Shown: positions 1-9,599, counted from the first letter of the stretch. The stretch is DNA of 64,000 nt from Polynucleobacter sp. JS-Mosq-20-D10 (GCF_018687755.1 NZ_CP061305.1:310001-374000); one strand, 5' to 3'. Translations and numbers: made by a program. Notes: generated by a model not told the origin, from the sequence alone.

Positions 1-10
1 TGGGATCTAT

Positions 11-1072
11 ATGATGCGCTATAAACACATTGTTGAGTCAGAAAAGATTAAGGTTGCAATTGTCGGTTGTGGTCGAATATCAAAAAATCATTTCGAGTCA
101 ATTGAAATATTCAAAAATGATTTGAGATTAGTTGCACTATGCGATGTTGACACCGCTATTTTAGATAAATTTACCAATGAATACAAAGTGCCAGGTTATC
201 TTGACCTTGAGGAAATGTTTGCAATAGAGTCAATTGATCTTGTGATTCTATGCACTCCAAGTGGATTGCATGCACAACAAACTATACTTGCGGCAGAATA
301 TAAAATAAATGTGATGACTGAAAAGCCAATGGCCACTCGTTGGCGGGATGGTATACGCATGGTTCAGGCATGCGATAAAGCTTGTGTTCGCCTATTTGTT
401 GTAAAGCAAAATAGGTATAACGCTACCTTGCAGCTTTTGAAGCGTGCATTGACTGAGAAAAGATTTGGAAGGATTCACCTGGTTCAAGTAAACGTATTTT
501 GGAATCGACCTCAATCTTATTATGATCAGGGTAGCGGTTGGAGGGGGACCTGGGAGTTTGATGGGGGGGCGTTTATGAACCAGGCTAGTCATTACGTTGA
601 TTTGCTTGATTGGTTGATTGGACCAGTTGAGAGACTGCAGGCTATGACGAGTACAACTAGAGAAATTGAGGTTGAGGATACAGGTGTTTTGAATATTAAG
701 TGGAGAAACGGCGCCCTGGGATCGATGAGTGTGACCATGTTAACTTACCCCAAAAACTTGGAGGGCAGTATCACAATTTTGGGCGAAAAGGGCACCGTTA
801 AAATTGGTGGAGTGGCTGTAAATGAAATTAAGGAATGGGCATTTGAGGATAGGATGGATTACGATTTGTCCATTAGTGCCGCCAATTACGATACAACTTC
901 AGTATATGGGGTCGGGCATCCAATCTACTATCAAAATGTCATACAAGTAATGCGTGGACAAGAGGAACCTGTAACAGATGGGCGTGAAGGCTTGAAATCC
1001 CTGGAATTAATTATTGCCGCATATATGTCGTCAAAAGATGGTAAAACAATCTCAATACCGCTTGAGTTTTGA
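11..1072 (+). CDS. wbpB: Gfo/Idh/MocA dehydrogenase, WbpB/WlbA-like
   Basis: Probable NAD-dependent oxidoreductase that oxidises C3 of UDP-N-acetylglucosaminuronic acid, the first step toward UDP-2,3-diacetamido uronic acids. The N-terminal Rossmann motif GCGRISKN lies near residues 19-26, the family EKP motif at about 104-106, and the GGAFMNQASHYVD substrate region at about 185-197. At 353 residues it has normal family length. The start could be the ATG at 11 or the one at 14; the frame stays open to the window edge, so an upstream start cannot be excluded. The assignment to the WbpB step rests on the WbpD, WbpE and WbpI homologues directly downstream. A UDP-GlcNAc 6-dehydrogenase (WbpA) would be expected just left of the window. 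The fold is secure; the exact substrate is inferred. Confidence 0.75.
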   Translation: MMRYKHIVESEKIKVAIVGCGRISKNHFESIEIFKNDLRLVALCDVDTAILDKFTNEYKVPGYLDLEEMFAIESIDLVILCTPSGLHAQQTILAAEYKINVMTEKPMATRWRDGIRMVQACDKACVRLFVVKQNRYNATLQLLKRALTEKRFGRIHLVQVNVFWNRPQSYYDQGSGWRGTWEFDGGAFMNQASHYVDLLDWLIGPVERLQAMTSTTREIEVEDTGVLNIKWRNGALGSMSVTMLTYPKNLEGSITILGEKGTVKIGGVAVNEIKEWAFEDRMDYDLSISAANYDTTSVYGVGHPIYYQNVIQVMRGQEEPVTDGREGLKSLELIIAAYMSSKDGKTISIPLEF

Positions 1073-1112
1073 TTTATAAATGCTACCTAATGTTGCTTGA
1101 AGTTATCTGAAT

Positions 1113-1718
1113 ATGAGTCCATCAATCAATCAATATCATGATGTTGATATTCACTCGAGTGCTATTATCGATGATGGAGCTCAGATTGGGGTAAGAAGTC
1201 GGATATGGCACTTTTCTCATATCTCTGGCGGAGCCAGAGTTGGGTGTAACGTATCCATTGGGCAAAATGTTTTTATCGGAAATAGAGTCACAATTGGAAA
1301 TAATTGTAAGATACAAAATAATGTCTCCATTTACGATGGGGTAATCCTGGAGGATGGGGTGTTTTGTGGCCCAAGTATGGTTTTTACAAATGTATATAAC
1401 CCTCGATCTCTCGTTGAGAGAAAAAGCGAATATCGAAACACCATTGTTAAGATGGGGGCAACCTTAGGCGCAAATTGTACAATTGTTTGCGGAGTGGTGG
1501 TTGAAAAATTCGCTTTCATTGGTGCAGGCACTCTGGTGAATGAAGATGTCAAGCCTTATGCATTGATGGTGGGAGTTCCCGCCAAGCAAATAGGCTGGAT
1601 GAGTGAGTTTGGGGAGCGAATTCCTTTGTCAATGACTGGCGATGAAGGACGCTATAAGTGCCCTCATACTATGCAGATCTATCGCTTAATTGGTGGCCAG
1701 GTTGTCAGAGAAGAATGA
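1113..1718 (+). CDS. wbpD: Left-handed beta-helix N-acetyltransferase, WbpD-like
   Basis: Probable acetyl-CoA dependent transferase that acetylates the 3-amino group of UDP-GlcNAc(3NH2)A. Most of its 201 residues are hexapeptide repeats (for example IGVRSR, IGQNVF, IGNRVT, IGNNCK), which build a left-handed beta-helix. The tract IQNNVSIYDGVILEDGVF and the later GPSMVFTNVYNP segment are typical of the WbpD/WlbB/FdtC group. It lies between the dehydrogenase and the aminotransferase of the same pathway. Its stop codon overlaps the next start in an ATGA arrangement at 1715-1718, so the two are probably translationally coupled. A second, shorter paralogue lies at 20628-21143. Family membership is firm; the exact nucleotide-sugar substrate is inferred from the neighbours. 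Confidence 0.8.
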   Translation: MSPSINQYHDVDIHSSAIIDDGAQIGVRSRIWHFSHISGGARVGCNVSIGQNVFIGNRVTIGNNCKIQNNVSIYDGVILEDGVFCGPSMVFTNVYNPRSLVERKSEYRNTIVKMGATLGANCTIVCGVVVEKFAFIGAGTLVNEDVKPYALMVGVPAKQIGWMSEFGERIPLSMTGDEGRYKCPHTMQIYRLIGGQVVREE

Positions 1719-2818
1719 TGAATATCCCTTTTGTTGACCTAAGATCGCAATATGAATTTTTAAAACCAAAAATTCACGATCGAATCAATAAAGTGCTAGA
1801 ACATGGTGTATACATCATGGGTCCAGAGGTTTCTGAGTTAGAGGATAGGCTGAAAGCATTTACAAATTCAAAGTATTGCATCACCGTTTCAAGTGGAACA
1901 GAAGCGTTGCTTATCAGCCTAATGGCATTAGGTGTTGGTCAGGGCGATGAAGTTATAACAACTCCATTTACATTTGCCGCGACCATTGAGGTTATCGTCC
2001 TTCTTGGTGCAACCCCAATCTTTGTAGATATCGAGCATGATACTTGCAATATAGATACAAAGTTGCTGAAGGAGAAGATAAGCCTAAATACAAAAGCAAT
2101 TATTCCGGTAAGTCTGTATGGACAACCTGCAAATATGGACGAAATAAACCATTTAGCAGCTCACCATGGCAATATTGCTGTTGTGGAAGATGGCGCTCAA
2201 AGCTTTGGCTCTACATATAGGAATGAAAAAAGTTGCAATCTAAGCACGATTGGCTGTACCAGCTTTTTTCCCAGTAAGCCACTGGGATGTTATGGAGATG
2301 GTGGAGCAATTTTTACTAATGATGAATCAATTGCGCATGCCTGTCGAGAAATCAGAATTCATGGGCAATCAGATCGTTATGTGCATAGTAGAGTGGGTGT
2401 TGGGGGCCGCATGGACACTCTGCAGTGTGCAATTCTTTTGGCAAAGCTCGATTACTTTGATCAAGAAATTCTAAATCGGAGTAGGTTGGGCAATATTTAC
2501 AATGAACTTCTTGATGAAGCTGGCATATCAAGAGTTATGCAGAAACATGACAGAACTAGTGTATTTGCGCAGTACACGATATTTACAAATCGTCGCAAAC
2601 TTGTACAAGAGAAATTGACGGCCGCCGGTTTTCCAACTGCCATTCACTACCCCGTGCCAATGAATGAGCAACCGGCATATAAGGATTTTTGCTGCACAGG
2701 CTGTACTCCTGTTGCGCAAAAAGTTGCAGGCCAAGTGCTAAGTCTGCCGATGAGTGCATATTTGCGTGAGGACGACATTGTAAAAATTGTGGAAGCCATT
2801 TCACGAATTTCTTATTAG
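1715..2818 (+). CDS. wbpE: DegT/DnrJ/EryC1/StrS aminotransferase, WbpE-like
   Basis: PLP-dependent sugar aminotransferase, probably converting the 3-keto uronic acid made by the WbpB homologue to the 3-amino sugar. It begins with the family signature MNIPFVDLRSQY. The PLP-contact aspartate sits in VVEDGAQSFGS (about residue 159), and the Schiff-base lysine is in TSFFPSKPLGCYGDGGA (about residue 188). I chose the start at 1715 (ATGATG overlapping the previous stop) because the family normally starts right before IPFVDL; the frame extends upstream to 1658, but those residues look like read-through of the wbpD 3' end. At 367 residues it is of standard length. It is one of three DegT-family genes in the window; the one at 19495 is the closest in type. 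Confidence 0.82.
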   Translation: MMNIPFVDLRSQYEFLKPKIHDRINKVLEHGVYIMGPEVSELEDRLKAFTNSKYCITVSSGTEALLISLMALGVGQGDEVITTPFTFAATIEVIVLLGATPIFVDIEHDTCNIDTKLLKEKISLNTKAIIPVSLYGQPANMDEINHLAAHHGNIAVVEDGAQSFGSTYRNEKSCNLSTIGCTSFFPSKPLGCYGDGGAIFTNDESIAHACREIRIHGQSDRYVHSRVGVGGRMDTLQCAILLAKLDYFDQEILNRSRLGNIYNELLDEAGISRVMQKHDRTSVFAQYTIFTNRRKLVQEKLTAAGFPTAIHYPVPMNEQPAYKDFCCTGCTPVAQKVAGQVLSLPMSAYLREDDIVKIVEAISRISY

Positions 2819-2826
2819 CTTCAGTT

Positions 2827-3927
2827 ATGAAAATAATAACCATACTTGGAGCAAGGCCGCAATTTATAAAAGCGGCAACAGTAAGTCGTGCTTTTAAGAG
2901 CTATACAAGCATCGAGGAAAAAATTCTTCATACAGGACAACATTTTGATTCAAATATGTCCGATGTCTTTTTTGATCAAATGGATTTGCCGCAACCAACA
3001 TTTAATCTTGGAATTGCAAGCTTATCTCACGGGGCCATGATGGGGCGTATGCTAGAGGGGATAGAGCATATATTGATGTCTGAGAGGCCGGATCAGGTTT
3101 TGGTCTATGGCGATACTAACTCAACACTAGCAGGTGCGTTAGCAGCTTGTAAGCTCCATTTACCTGTTATTCATATTGAAGCTGGTCTTAGATCTCATAA
3201 TTTAATCATGCCAGAGGAAGTCAATCGTGTATTAACCGATAGGATTTCCAGTACATTGTTTTGCCCAAGTGCAGTGGCAGTTTCAAATCTTAAAAGCGAG
3301 GGATTCCCTTATACAAATACCAAAAGCCAGGATCAGATTGTTATTAATGTTGGTGATGTTATGTATGACGCAATATTGTATTATCAAGAGAAAGCGAAAT
3401 TGATAATCTCTCTTGATAATTGGGAAATTAAAGAAAAGGAATATGCACTTTGCACACTTCATAGGGCTGAGAATACGGATGATCCTAAAAAATTAGAGGC
3501 AATTTTTCAAGCATTGCAAATAATAAATGAAACATTGGATATTGTTATGCCGATTCATCCAAGAACGTATAGTTTAATAAAAAGATTAGGGAGGCAGGAT
3601 TGGTTAAGTGGATTACGCATTCTTGAACCCCTGCCATATCTTGAAATGCAGAGATTGGAAATGGGCGCTCAATTGGTATTGACAGATTCCGGCGGCATCC
3701 AAAAAGAGTCATATTTTCATAAAGTTCCCTGTATAACGTTAAGGGATGAAACTGAGTGGGTTGAGACTGTTGAAATGGGATGGAATGTTTTGACTGGCGC
3801 CAATTTCGAAAAAATTATAGCGGCCTTTAGTCGTCGAGTTTTGCCAAATTCTAATGTAGAAAAAAGTGTTTACGGCAATGGAGATGCGGCAAAAAAAATT
3901 GCTAATTATGTTTGGGGAAATTTATGA
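2827..3927 (+). CDS. wbpI: UDP-N-acetylglucosamine 2-epimerase family, WbpI-like
   Basis: Non-hydrolysing UDP-GlcNAc 2-epimerase family protein of 366 residues. Next to wbpB, wbpD and wbpE it most likely converts UDP-GlcNAc3NAcA to UDP-ManNAc3NAcA (the WbpI reaction) rather than making plain UDP-ManNAc (the WecB reaction). Family motifs are visible: GARPQFIKAATVSRAF at the N-terminus, LHTGQHFDSNMSDVFF, VYGDTNSTLAGALAA, HIEAGLRSHN with MPEEVNRVLTD, and the C-terminal DSGGIQKESYFHKVPCITLR with the UDP-binding segment RDETEWVE. The gene starts 8 bases after the wbpE stop, and its TGA overlaps the next ATG. The family is certain; the choice of WbpI over WecB is inferred from context. Confidence 0.82.
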   Translation: MKIITILGARPQFIKAATVSRAFKSYTSIEEKILHTGQHFDSNMSDVFFDQMDLPQPTFNLGIASLSHGAMMGRMLEGIEHILMSERPDQVLVYGDTNSTLAGALAACKLHLPVIHIEAGLRSHNLIMPEEVNRVLTDRISSTLFCPSAVAVSNLKSEGFPYTNTKSQDQIVINVGDVMYDAILYYQEKAKLIISLDNWEIKEKEYALCTLHRAENTDDPKKLEAIFQALQIINETLDIVMPIHPRTYSLIKRLGRQDWLSGLRILEPLPYLEMQRLEMGAQLVLTDSGGIQKESYFHKVPCITLRDETEWVETVEMGWNVLTGANFEKIIAAFSRRVLPNSNVEKSVYGNGDAAKKIANYVWGNL

Positions 3928-4730
3928 TTTTTGTTTTGCTGCCTGCCTTAAATGAAGAGAAATCTTTGCCGACGTTGATTCCCAAATTAAATACTGAATT
4001 AAGTAATTTTAATGAGGGTTATAAAATAATAGTTTGCAATGATGGAAGCACTGATGGTACTCAAAAAATGTTGGAGGATTTTAAAAGAAGCATACCTTTA
4101 GAAATTATTCATCACAAAATTAATCGTGGCTTGGGGGAGTCCTCAAGGGATCTATTTGAGCTTGCAAGTCAGCTATCTAGTGCTGGCGATGTGATTGTGC
4201 GCCTTGATTGTGACGATACTCATGAGCCAGAGTTTATACCTAACCTAATTAATAAAATCAGAGAAGGTTACGATGTTGTAGTTGCTTCGCGCTTTGCTGA
4301 GGGCGGTGGCCAACTTGGAGTAAATTCCTACCGTACTTTTATTAGTTATGGAGCAAACTCCTTTATGAAATTATTTTTTCCAATCAAGGGACTTCGAGAA
4401 TATTCATGTGGGTTTCGTGCATACAGGGCCGAGAAAATTAAGGAGGCGGTTAGTTTTTTTGGAAATAACTTTATTCAATTAAAGGGTCTAGGCTTTACAT
4501 GCACCCTGGAAAAGGTGGTGAAATTAAAATTACTTGATGCCAAATTCACTGAAGTCCCCTTTATACTTCGTTATGACCAAAAGCAAAGTAGTAGCAAAAT
4601 GGTAGGAAGCGTAACAACTTTGGGATATATTGTTATGACAATTCTTTATTACTGGCCGTGGGGTGGCTGGAGAAACTCCATAAAATCAAGACACGCTAAT
4701 TGGAGTTTATCTAATGATCATTTTCAGTAG
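3924..4730 (+). CDS. Glycosyltransferase family 2 (DPM1-like fold)
   Basis: GT-A fold glycosyltransferase of about 268 residues. The nucleotide-binding start FVLLPALNEEKSLPTLI, the NDGSTDGT motif and the acidic RLDCDDTHEPEF segment are typical of GT2 enzymes. CGFRAYRAEKIKEAV and the C-terminal hydrophobic stretch (YIVMTILYYWPWGG) resemble enzymes of the dolichol- or polyprenyl-phosphate sugar synthase type. I chose the ATG at 3924 because it overlaps the wbpI stop (ATGA) and gives a normal N-terminus; the frame also has a start at 3912. It could add a sugar to the lipid-linked repeat unit, or make a polyprenyl-phosphate sugar donor. The acceptor cannot be read from sequence. Confidence 0.75.
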   Translation: MIFVLLPALNEEKSLPTLIPKLNTELSNFNEGYKIIVCNDGSTDGTQKMLEDFKRSIPLEIIHHKINRGLGESSRDLFELASQLSSAGDVIVRLDCDDTHEPEFIPNLINKIREGYDVVVASRFAEGGGQLGVNSYRTFISYGANSFMKLFFPIKGLREYSCGFRAYRAEKIKEAVSFFGNNFIQLKGLGFTCTLEKVVKLKLLDAKFTEVPFILRYDQKQSSSKMVGSVTTLGYIVMTILYYWPWGGWRNSIKSRHANWSLSNDHFQ

Positions 4731-4768
4731 CCTAATTACAATCCAATTAACTTAAAGTATCGTTATAA

Positions 4769-6661
4769 ATGTGTGGAATAGTTGCCCTCCTGGTTGATGG
4801 CCTAGATATCTCTTTTCGAAAACCTTTGGTCTCAGAAATGTTGGATAAAATTTCACATCGAGGTCCTGACGGTGCTGGTATAGACTATGTTAATGCCCAA
4901 GCTTTGCTTGGGCATTGCCGTTTAGCAGTAATTGATGTTGATAATGGGCAGCAACCCATGACTTCTAGATGCGGTCGATATAAATTAGTTTTTAATGGTG
5001 AAATCTATAACTATTTAGAGTTGGCTCTTGAGTTACGTGCAATTGGAGTGTCTTTAAAAACAGCATCAGATACTGAAGTTCTTCTCCAGCTACTAATCCA
5101 CCGCGGAATAGCAGCCCTACCAACGCTCAATGGAATGTTTTCTTTTGTCTTTCATGATCGTCAGAGTGGTTCATGGGTAGCAGCGAGAGATCATTTTGGA
5201 ATTAAACCACTTTACTATTCAAAGACATCAAATGAGCTAATTTTTTCCTCTGAAATTAAGGCAATCTTATGTCATCCTGAGATTCATGTTGAGAGGGATG
5301 ATAAGTCTCTTGAGCAGTACATGTCATTTCAATTTTGCCTTGATGATAGGACACTTTTTAAAAATGTTCTAAAAATTGAACCTGGACATTATCTTACTGG
5401 GACTGGCAATCGAATTGAATCTAATATATCGTATTGGAAGCAAGATTATCAAGTTGATTATGAACATACTGAAACATGGTTTAGAGAAAAACTTCTTTAC
5501 TTGCTTGAGGACAGTACGATGCTTCAAATGCGTTCCGATGTTCCAGTCGGATCCTATGTATCGGGTGGTATAGATTCTAGTCTGGTTGCTGTACTAGCTT
5601 CAAGGCATTCGGATGGTCGAATGCCGGTGTTTCATGGAAGATTTAAAGATGGGTCTCAATATGATGAATCAAAATATGCAAAGATTTTAATTGAACATTC
5701 TAATTGCGATTATTTTGAAGTAGTGCCAACAGATCAAGATTTTGTAGATCTGATACCTAAATTGATATATGCTCTAGATGAACCTCTCGCTGGTCCTGGC
5801 GTATTTCCCCAATATTTGGTCAGTAAGCTTGCGGCAGAGCATGTGAAAGTAGTTCTGGGAGGACAAGGCGGTGATGAGATATTTGGTGGATATGCTAGAT
5901 ACCTCATTGGCTACCTCGAGCAGGCTCTAAAGGGTGCAATATTCGAAAGCCAGGAAGAAGGAAATCACCTGGTAACGCTAGAATCAATTGTTCCCAATCT
6001 CGCTATTTTGAAAGAGTACACTCCATTGATTAAGCAGTTTTGGAGCAGAGGGCTTTTTGATAATATGGATAGCAGATACTTCCATTTAATTGATCGAAGT
6101 AAGGATATTAAAGAAATATTAAATCCAGATTTGATAAAAACCTTTAATCGTGATGGATTATTCTCTGATTTTCAAAGAATTTTTAACAATCCAGAAACCA
6201 CTTCGTATATTAATAAGATGACGTATTTTGATCAAAAAACTTTATTACCAGCGCTGTTACAAGTTGAGGATAGGGTAAGTATGGCGCATTCAATTGAATC
6301 AAGGGTACCATTGCTAGATTACCGGATTATGGATTTAGTTACACAAATGCCTCCCCAGTTAAAGTTTCAAGGTGGTAAAACAAAACATATCTTAAAGAAA
6401 TCAGTTTCACATATATTGCCGAAACCAATTCTTAATCGCAAGGATAAGATGGGATTTCCGGTGCCCCTAGCTGAGTGGATGAGGGGTGGCGTGGTGAGAG
6501 ATTTTGTTGCTGACACCTTATTATCCAAAGCTAGTGTTGAGAGAAATATTTTTACAAAAAAAGCGCTAGAAAGTATGATAATTAATCAGGGTGTTGGCTC
6601 AAGACAGTTATGGGGCGCGCTAAGCCTTGAAATTTGGCATCAACAATTTATAGATGCATAA
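4769..6661 (+). CDS. AsnB-type glutamine amidotransferase (asparagine synthetase-like), copy 1
   Basis: Two-domain asparagine synthetase homologue of 630 residues. The N-terminal Ntn glutaminase domain keeps the catalytic Cys2 (MCGIVALL) and the HRGPDGAG and FNGEIYN motifs. The C-terminal ATP-pyrophosphatase domain has the SGGIDSS loop near residue 265, LGGQGGDEIFGGYARY, and the SMAHSIESRVPLLDY region. In O-antigen clusters such enzymes (for example WbpS of Pseudomonas aeruginosa) are thought to turn uronic acid carboxyls into amides. That fits the uronic-acid genes just upstream better than free asparagine synthesis. The last 8 bases overlap the next gene. A second copy lies at 25318-27240. 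All visible catalytic residues are intact. Confidence 0.8.
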   Translation: MCGIVALLVDGLDISFRKPLVSEMLDKISHRGPDGAGIDYVNAQALLGHCRLAVIDVDNGQQPMTSRCGRYKLVFNGEIYNYLELALELRAIGVSLKTASDTEVLLQLLIHRGIAALPTLNGMFSFVFHDRQSGSWVAARDHFGIKPLYYSKTSNELIFSSEIKAILCHPEIHVERDDKSLEQYMSFQFCLDDRTLFKNVLKIEPGHYLTGTGNRIESNISYWKQDYQVDYEHTETWFREKLLYLLEDSTMLQMRSDVPVGSYVSGGIDSSLVAVLASRHSDGRMPVFHGRFKDGSQYDESKYAKILIEHSNCDYFEVVPTDQDFVDLIPKLIYALDEPLAGPGVFPQYLVSKLAAEHVKVVLGGQGGDEIFGGYARYLIGYLEQALKGAIFESQEEGNHLVTLESIVPNLAILKEYTPLIKQFWSRGLFDNMDSRYFHLIDRSKDIKEILNPDLIKTFNRDGLFSDFQRIFNNPETTSYINKMTYFDQKTLLPALLQVEDRVSMAHSIESRVPLLDYRIMDLVTQMPPQLKFQGGKTKHILKKSVSHILPKPILNRKDKMGFPVPLAEWMRGGVVRDFVADTLLSKASVERNIFTKKALESMIINQGVGSRQLWGALSLEIWHQQFIDA

Positions 6662-8006
6662 AATCGAAATCAATATTCCAAATGCTGCGCTTATTAAAGA
6701 ACATGCTTTAATTTCTTTACGGCAATTCTGGGTGGAAAACAGTAATGAAATTTCACTTCTTCCAATAGAAGAACTTAATCATAAATTTGAGGCTGTTTTA
6801 CCTCTAAAATTAAAAAAAGTTTTACTTCCTGAGTGGGCTAAATATGTAGGTGTTGATGGGTATTTACTTGTTCCGCATGAATTAATTCCTGTTAATTGCT
6901 TAGAGACCGATTTAACTTTATGGCAAAAAATAGACTGGTGGCTGGCAATTTTTTTACTTTTAGAGGGCTGGCATGAGCGGCAATGGGAAGTTATAAATGG
7001 GCCAATTCATTCGTATAGTTTTAGATTAAAGGCTTGGGATGCTCGTGCGTGGGACCACGCTTGGGTTAATCGAATTGCATTTTTTTTGAGGGAATGGGCA
7101 GCACAGAGAAAATCAGTATCTCCGAACAAGCTATTTGGTCAGCTCCAGAATTCCAGCATCAAAATGACGCATGATGTTGATGCAGTAAGTAAAACGGCTG
7201 CAATAAGGATGAAGCAATCAATTTTTATGTTGGTGAATGCAATCTCCAGTGTCTTTAAGGTAAGGTCAACATTGTCCGGCGAGCTATTAAAAAATATTTT
7301 TCGTATGATATTTGGGTCGGAGAATTGGTGGAAATTTGACAGAATCTTGCTGCTAGAAAAAATTCCAGGCATAAAGGCTACATATCATTTTCATGTTGAT
7401 TTTCGTAAAAAAACAATGAAAAGGTGGCTTCTTGATCCTGGATATGACATAAGAGACCCAAAACTTCTTAGATTATTAAAGCAAATTTTAGAGGATGGCC
7501 ATATCATCGGAATTCATCCAAGCTTTGACGCATGGAGTAATTCAGCTTTGATTGCAAAGCAAAAAAAAGATCTAGAGGATCTGCTTGGAAAGAATATAGA
7601 CGTATGTAGACAGCATTGGCTTCGTTTTAGCTGGGCTCAAACATGGGCTGCACAAGAAAATGCTACATTAAATTTGGATACAACTTTAATGTTTAATGAT
7701 CGACCAGGGTTTAGGAATAGTGCTGCAATTGCCTGGCACCCTTGGAATCAGATTAAATCAACCCGCCATAGCATGATGGCAATGCCAACCATACTAATGG
7801 ATTCACATTTGTATGATTATCAAATGCTAGATACTTTTGAAAGAAAAAAAAAGATGCTTTATTTGATTTCGGAGTGTCAAGCAGTGGCTGGATGCGCTTC
7901 TGTTCTTTGGCATCCTCATACCCTTTCTAAAGACTATGGGTGGTCTGAGGGATTTGAAGAATTAATTGAGTTGCTTTCTCATGCCCATGGTGTAAATAGT
8001 AATTAA
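6654..8006 (+). CDS. Polysaccharide-deacetylase-like protein (CE4-related fold)
   Basis: A 450-residue protein with an N-terminal region of unknown fold (about 1-160, rich in Trp) followed by a deacetylase-like barrel. The metal-binding type motif MTHDVDAV lies near residue 170, matching the first motif of carbohydrate esterase family 4 (T[FH]DD). GIHPSFDAW near 285 matches the His-x-x-x-Ser/Asp metal site, and RQHWLRFSW and ASVLWHPHTL look like later barrel motifs. It may remove N-acetyl groups from a sugar of the surface polysaccharide. No signal peptide is visible, so it would act in the cytoplasm, perhaps on a lipid-linked or nucleotide-linked intermediate. It overlaps the amidotransferase by 8 bases. 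The fold is moderately sure; the substrate is unknown. Confidence 0.6.
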   Translation: MHKIEINIPNAALIKEHALISLRQFWVENSNEISLLPIEELNHKFEAVLPLKLKKVLLPEWAKYVGVDGYLLVPHELIPVNCLETDLTLWQKIDWWLAIFLLLEGWHERQWEVINGPIHSYSFRLKAWDARAWDHAWVNRIAFFLREWAAQRKSVSPNKLFGQLQNSSIKMTHDVDAVSKTAAIRMKQSIFMLVNAISSVFKVRSTLSGELLKNIFRMIFGSENWWKFDRILLLEKIPGIKATYHFHVDFRKKTMKRWLLDPGYDIRDPKLLRLLKQILEDGHIIGIHPSFDAWSNSALIAKQKKDLEDLLGKNIDVCRQHWLRFSWAQTWAAQENATLNLDTTLMFNDRPGFRNSAAIAWHPWNQIKSTRHSMMAMPTILMDSHLYDYQMLDTFERKKKMLYLISECQAVAGCASVLWHPHTLSKDYGWSEGFEELIELLSHAHGVNSN

Positions 8007-8051
8007 AGTAAGTATTTCTTTAAGTTAATTTTTCTAAAAGCGATCGACATA

Positions 8052-9599
8052 GTGACAAAAAATGTTTACCTTGATGAGGTTGAGAAAAATTTACCAAGAA
8101 TATTAAGTCTTATCGATATTGATAGTACAAGCCAAACATATGGAATGGCTGATAGGTATTATTGGGCATGGGGACTTATTGATTTTGGAAATGCTTCATT
8201 TCAAGGAATAGCTCATGGTCTGGCGCGACTTTGGTGTAATGGTTTGTGGCCATTCAAAACATCCAATGAAGTCTTCCTATCGCGAATAAATGCACTATTT
8301 CTTGGCGCAAAAAAACTAACGCATGTTGATGGAAGTTTAGAGGAAGCATTTCCTAACGAAGGTTCGTATTGTGTAACTGCTCTGGTTGCCTTTGATTTAC
8401 TTTGTACAATAGAACTATTGGAAAAAAAAGTGGATCAAGAAACACTTGGGTCTTGGATTCAAGTCGTAGAGCCAATGATTCATTTTTTAAAAAGGGCCGA
8501 TGAAACCCATGGCTTAATTTCAAATCATCTTGCAACCGCAGTAGCTGCACTTTTTCGTTGGGAAAAGATTGCACATGACACCCAAGCAAGCCAAAAAGCT
8601 CATGAATTACTTGATCGAATTTTGAAAAACCAATCTATTGAGGGGTGGTTTAGGGAGTATGATGGATTTGATCCAGGCTACCAAACATTATGTACGTATT
8701 ATTTAGCCGATGTAAATTTACAGCGCCCTGATCTTGGATTAAATAAGCGCTTAGTAAAGTCACTCGAATTTATGAGTCATTTTGCTCATCCAGATGGCTC
8801 ATTTGGTGGTTTATACGGAAGTCGAAATACACGGTTTTATTACCCCGCCGGGTGCCTTGCACTTATGATTGAGGGGCATCAATCGGAGTTTTTGGTAAAT
8901 AAAATGGAAAAGAGCATTGAACTCAAAAATGTTGTGACGCTATCCGGTATAGATGAGCCAAACTTAGTCCCTATGTTTAATTCCTATTGTTGGGCCGCGA
9001 CAATTAAAGATGTAAAAAAAGAGAAATTGAAAAAAAAGGAAATTGCGAATAAAGAAATTTACCGAATACATTTTAAGGAGGCCGGCATTATCATTGACTC
9101 TGGGAAAAATCACTATACGATTATTAGTACTCACAAAGGGGGTGTTGTTTATCACTATGTAAATGGAAAAAATAGTTTAATAGATGGTGGCGTAGTTTTA
9201 AGGAATAAAAAAAATAAATTAGGAAGCACCCAATCCTTTAATGCTAATAACTTATTAATTATTGAGGGTGATAAGATCCAGGTAAGTGCTGAAATTGTTT
9301 CGATGCCAAAGGGTGTGCAAAATCCATATAAATTTATATGCCTACGTCTACTCTGTATAACATTATTTAAATCTCGGGCTCTAAGAGAGGTTGCTAAATT
9401 AATACTAGTAAGAATGCTCATAACATCTAAAGATAAATGGGAAGTGGTTAATAAAAGAACAATTATTCTTGGGGAAAAACTAAAACTTACGAATAATTTT
9501 ATAAAACCTAATGATTATGAGGTATTGAAGACGCCTGGCTATTTTATAGCTATTCACATGGCGAGTAAGGGTTACTGGCAAGCTCAAGACGAAGAATAA
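8052..9599 (+). CDS. Unrecognised 515-residue protein, possible alpha/alpha-toroid (heparinase-like)
   Basis: I do not recognise this gene with certainty. The start is a GTG at 8052. The N-terminal 300 residues are a run of predicted helices with aromatic- and glycine-rich turns (YYWAWGLIDFGN, NEGSYCVTALVAFDLL, LISNHLATAVAALFRW, GSFGGLYGSRNTRFYYPAG). This resembles the alpha/alpha-barrel part of heparinase II/III-type or terpene-cyclase-like enzymes. The last 200 residues are strand-rich (HYTIISTHKGGVVYHYVNGK, SLIDGGVVLR), as in the C-terminal beta domain of polysaccharide lyases. No signal peptide is seen, which is unusual for a lyase. It sits between a deacetylase-like gene and a broken methyltransferase in the polysaccharide operon. 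A role in glycan trimming or editing is a guess. Confidence 0.4.
   Translation: MTKNVYLDEVEKNLPRILSLIDIDSTSQTYGMADRYYWAWGLIDFGNASFQGIAHGLARLWCNGLWPFKTSNEVFLSRINALFLGAKKLTHVDGSLEEAFPNEGSYCVTALVAFDLLCTIELLEKKVDQETLGSWIQVVEPMIHFLKRADETHGLISNHLATAVAALFRWEKIAHDTQASQKAHELLDRILKNQSIEGWFREYDGFDPGYQTLCTYYLADVNLQRPDLGLNKRLVKSLEFMSHFAHPDGSFGGLYGSRNTRFYYPAGCLALMIEGHQSEFLVNKMEKSIELKNVVTLSGIDEPNLVPMFNSYCWAATIKDVKKEKLKKKEIANKEIYRIHFKEAGIIIDSGKNHYTIISTHKGGVVYHYVNGKNSLIDGGVVLRNKKNKLGSTQSFNANNLLIIEGDKIQVSAEIVSMPKGVQNPYKFICLRLLCITLFKSRALREVAKLILVRMLITSKDKWEVVNKRTIILGEKLKLTNNFIKPNDYEVLKTPGYFIAIHMASKGYWQAQDEE

Noticed and set aside
1658..1714. Upstream extension of the first WbpE-like aminotransferase
   Set aside because: The added residues are encoded inside wbpD, while the family start signature begins at the overlapping ATG at 1715.
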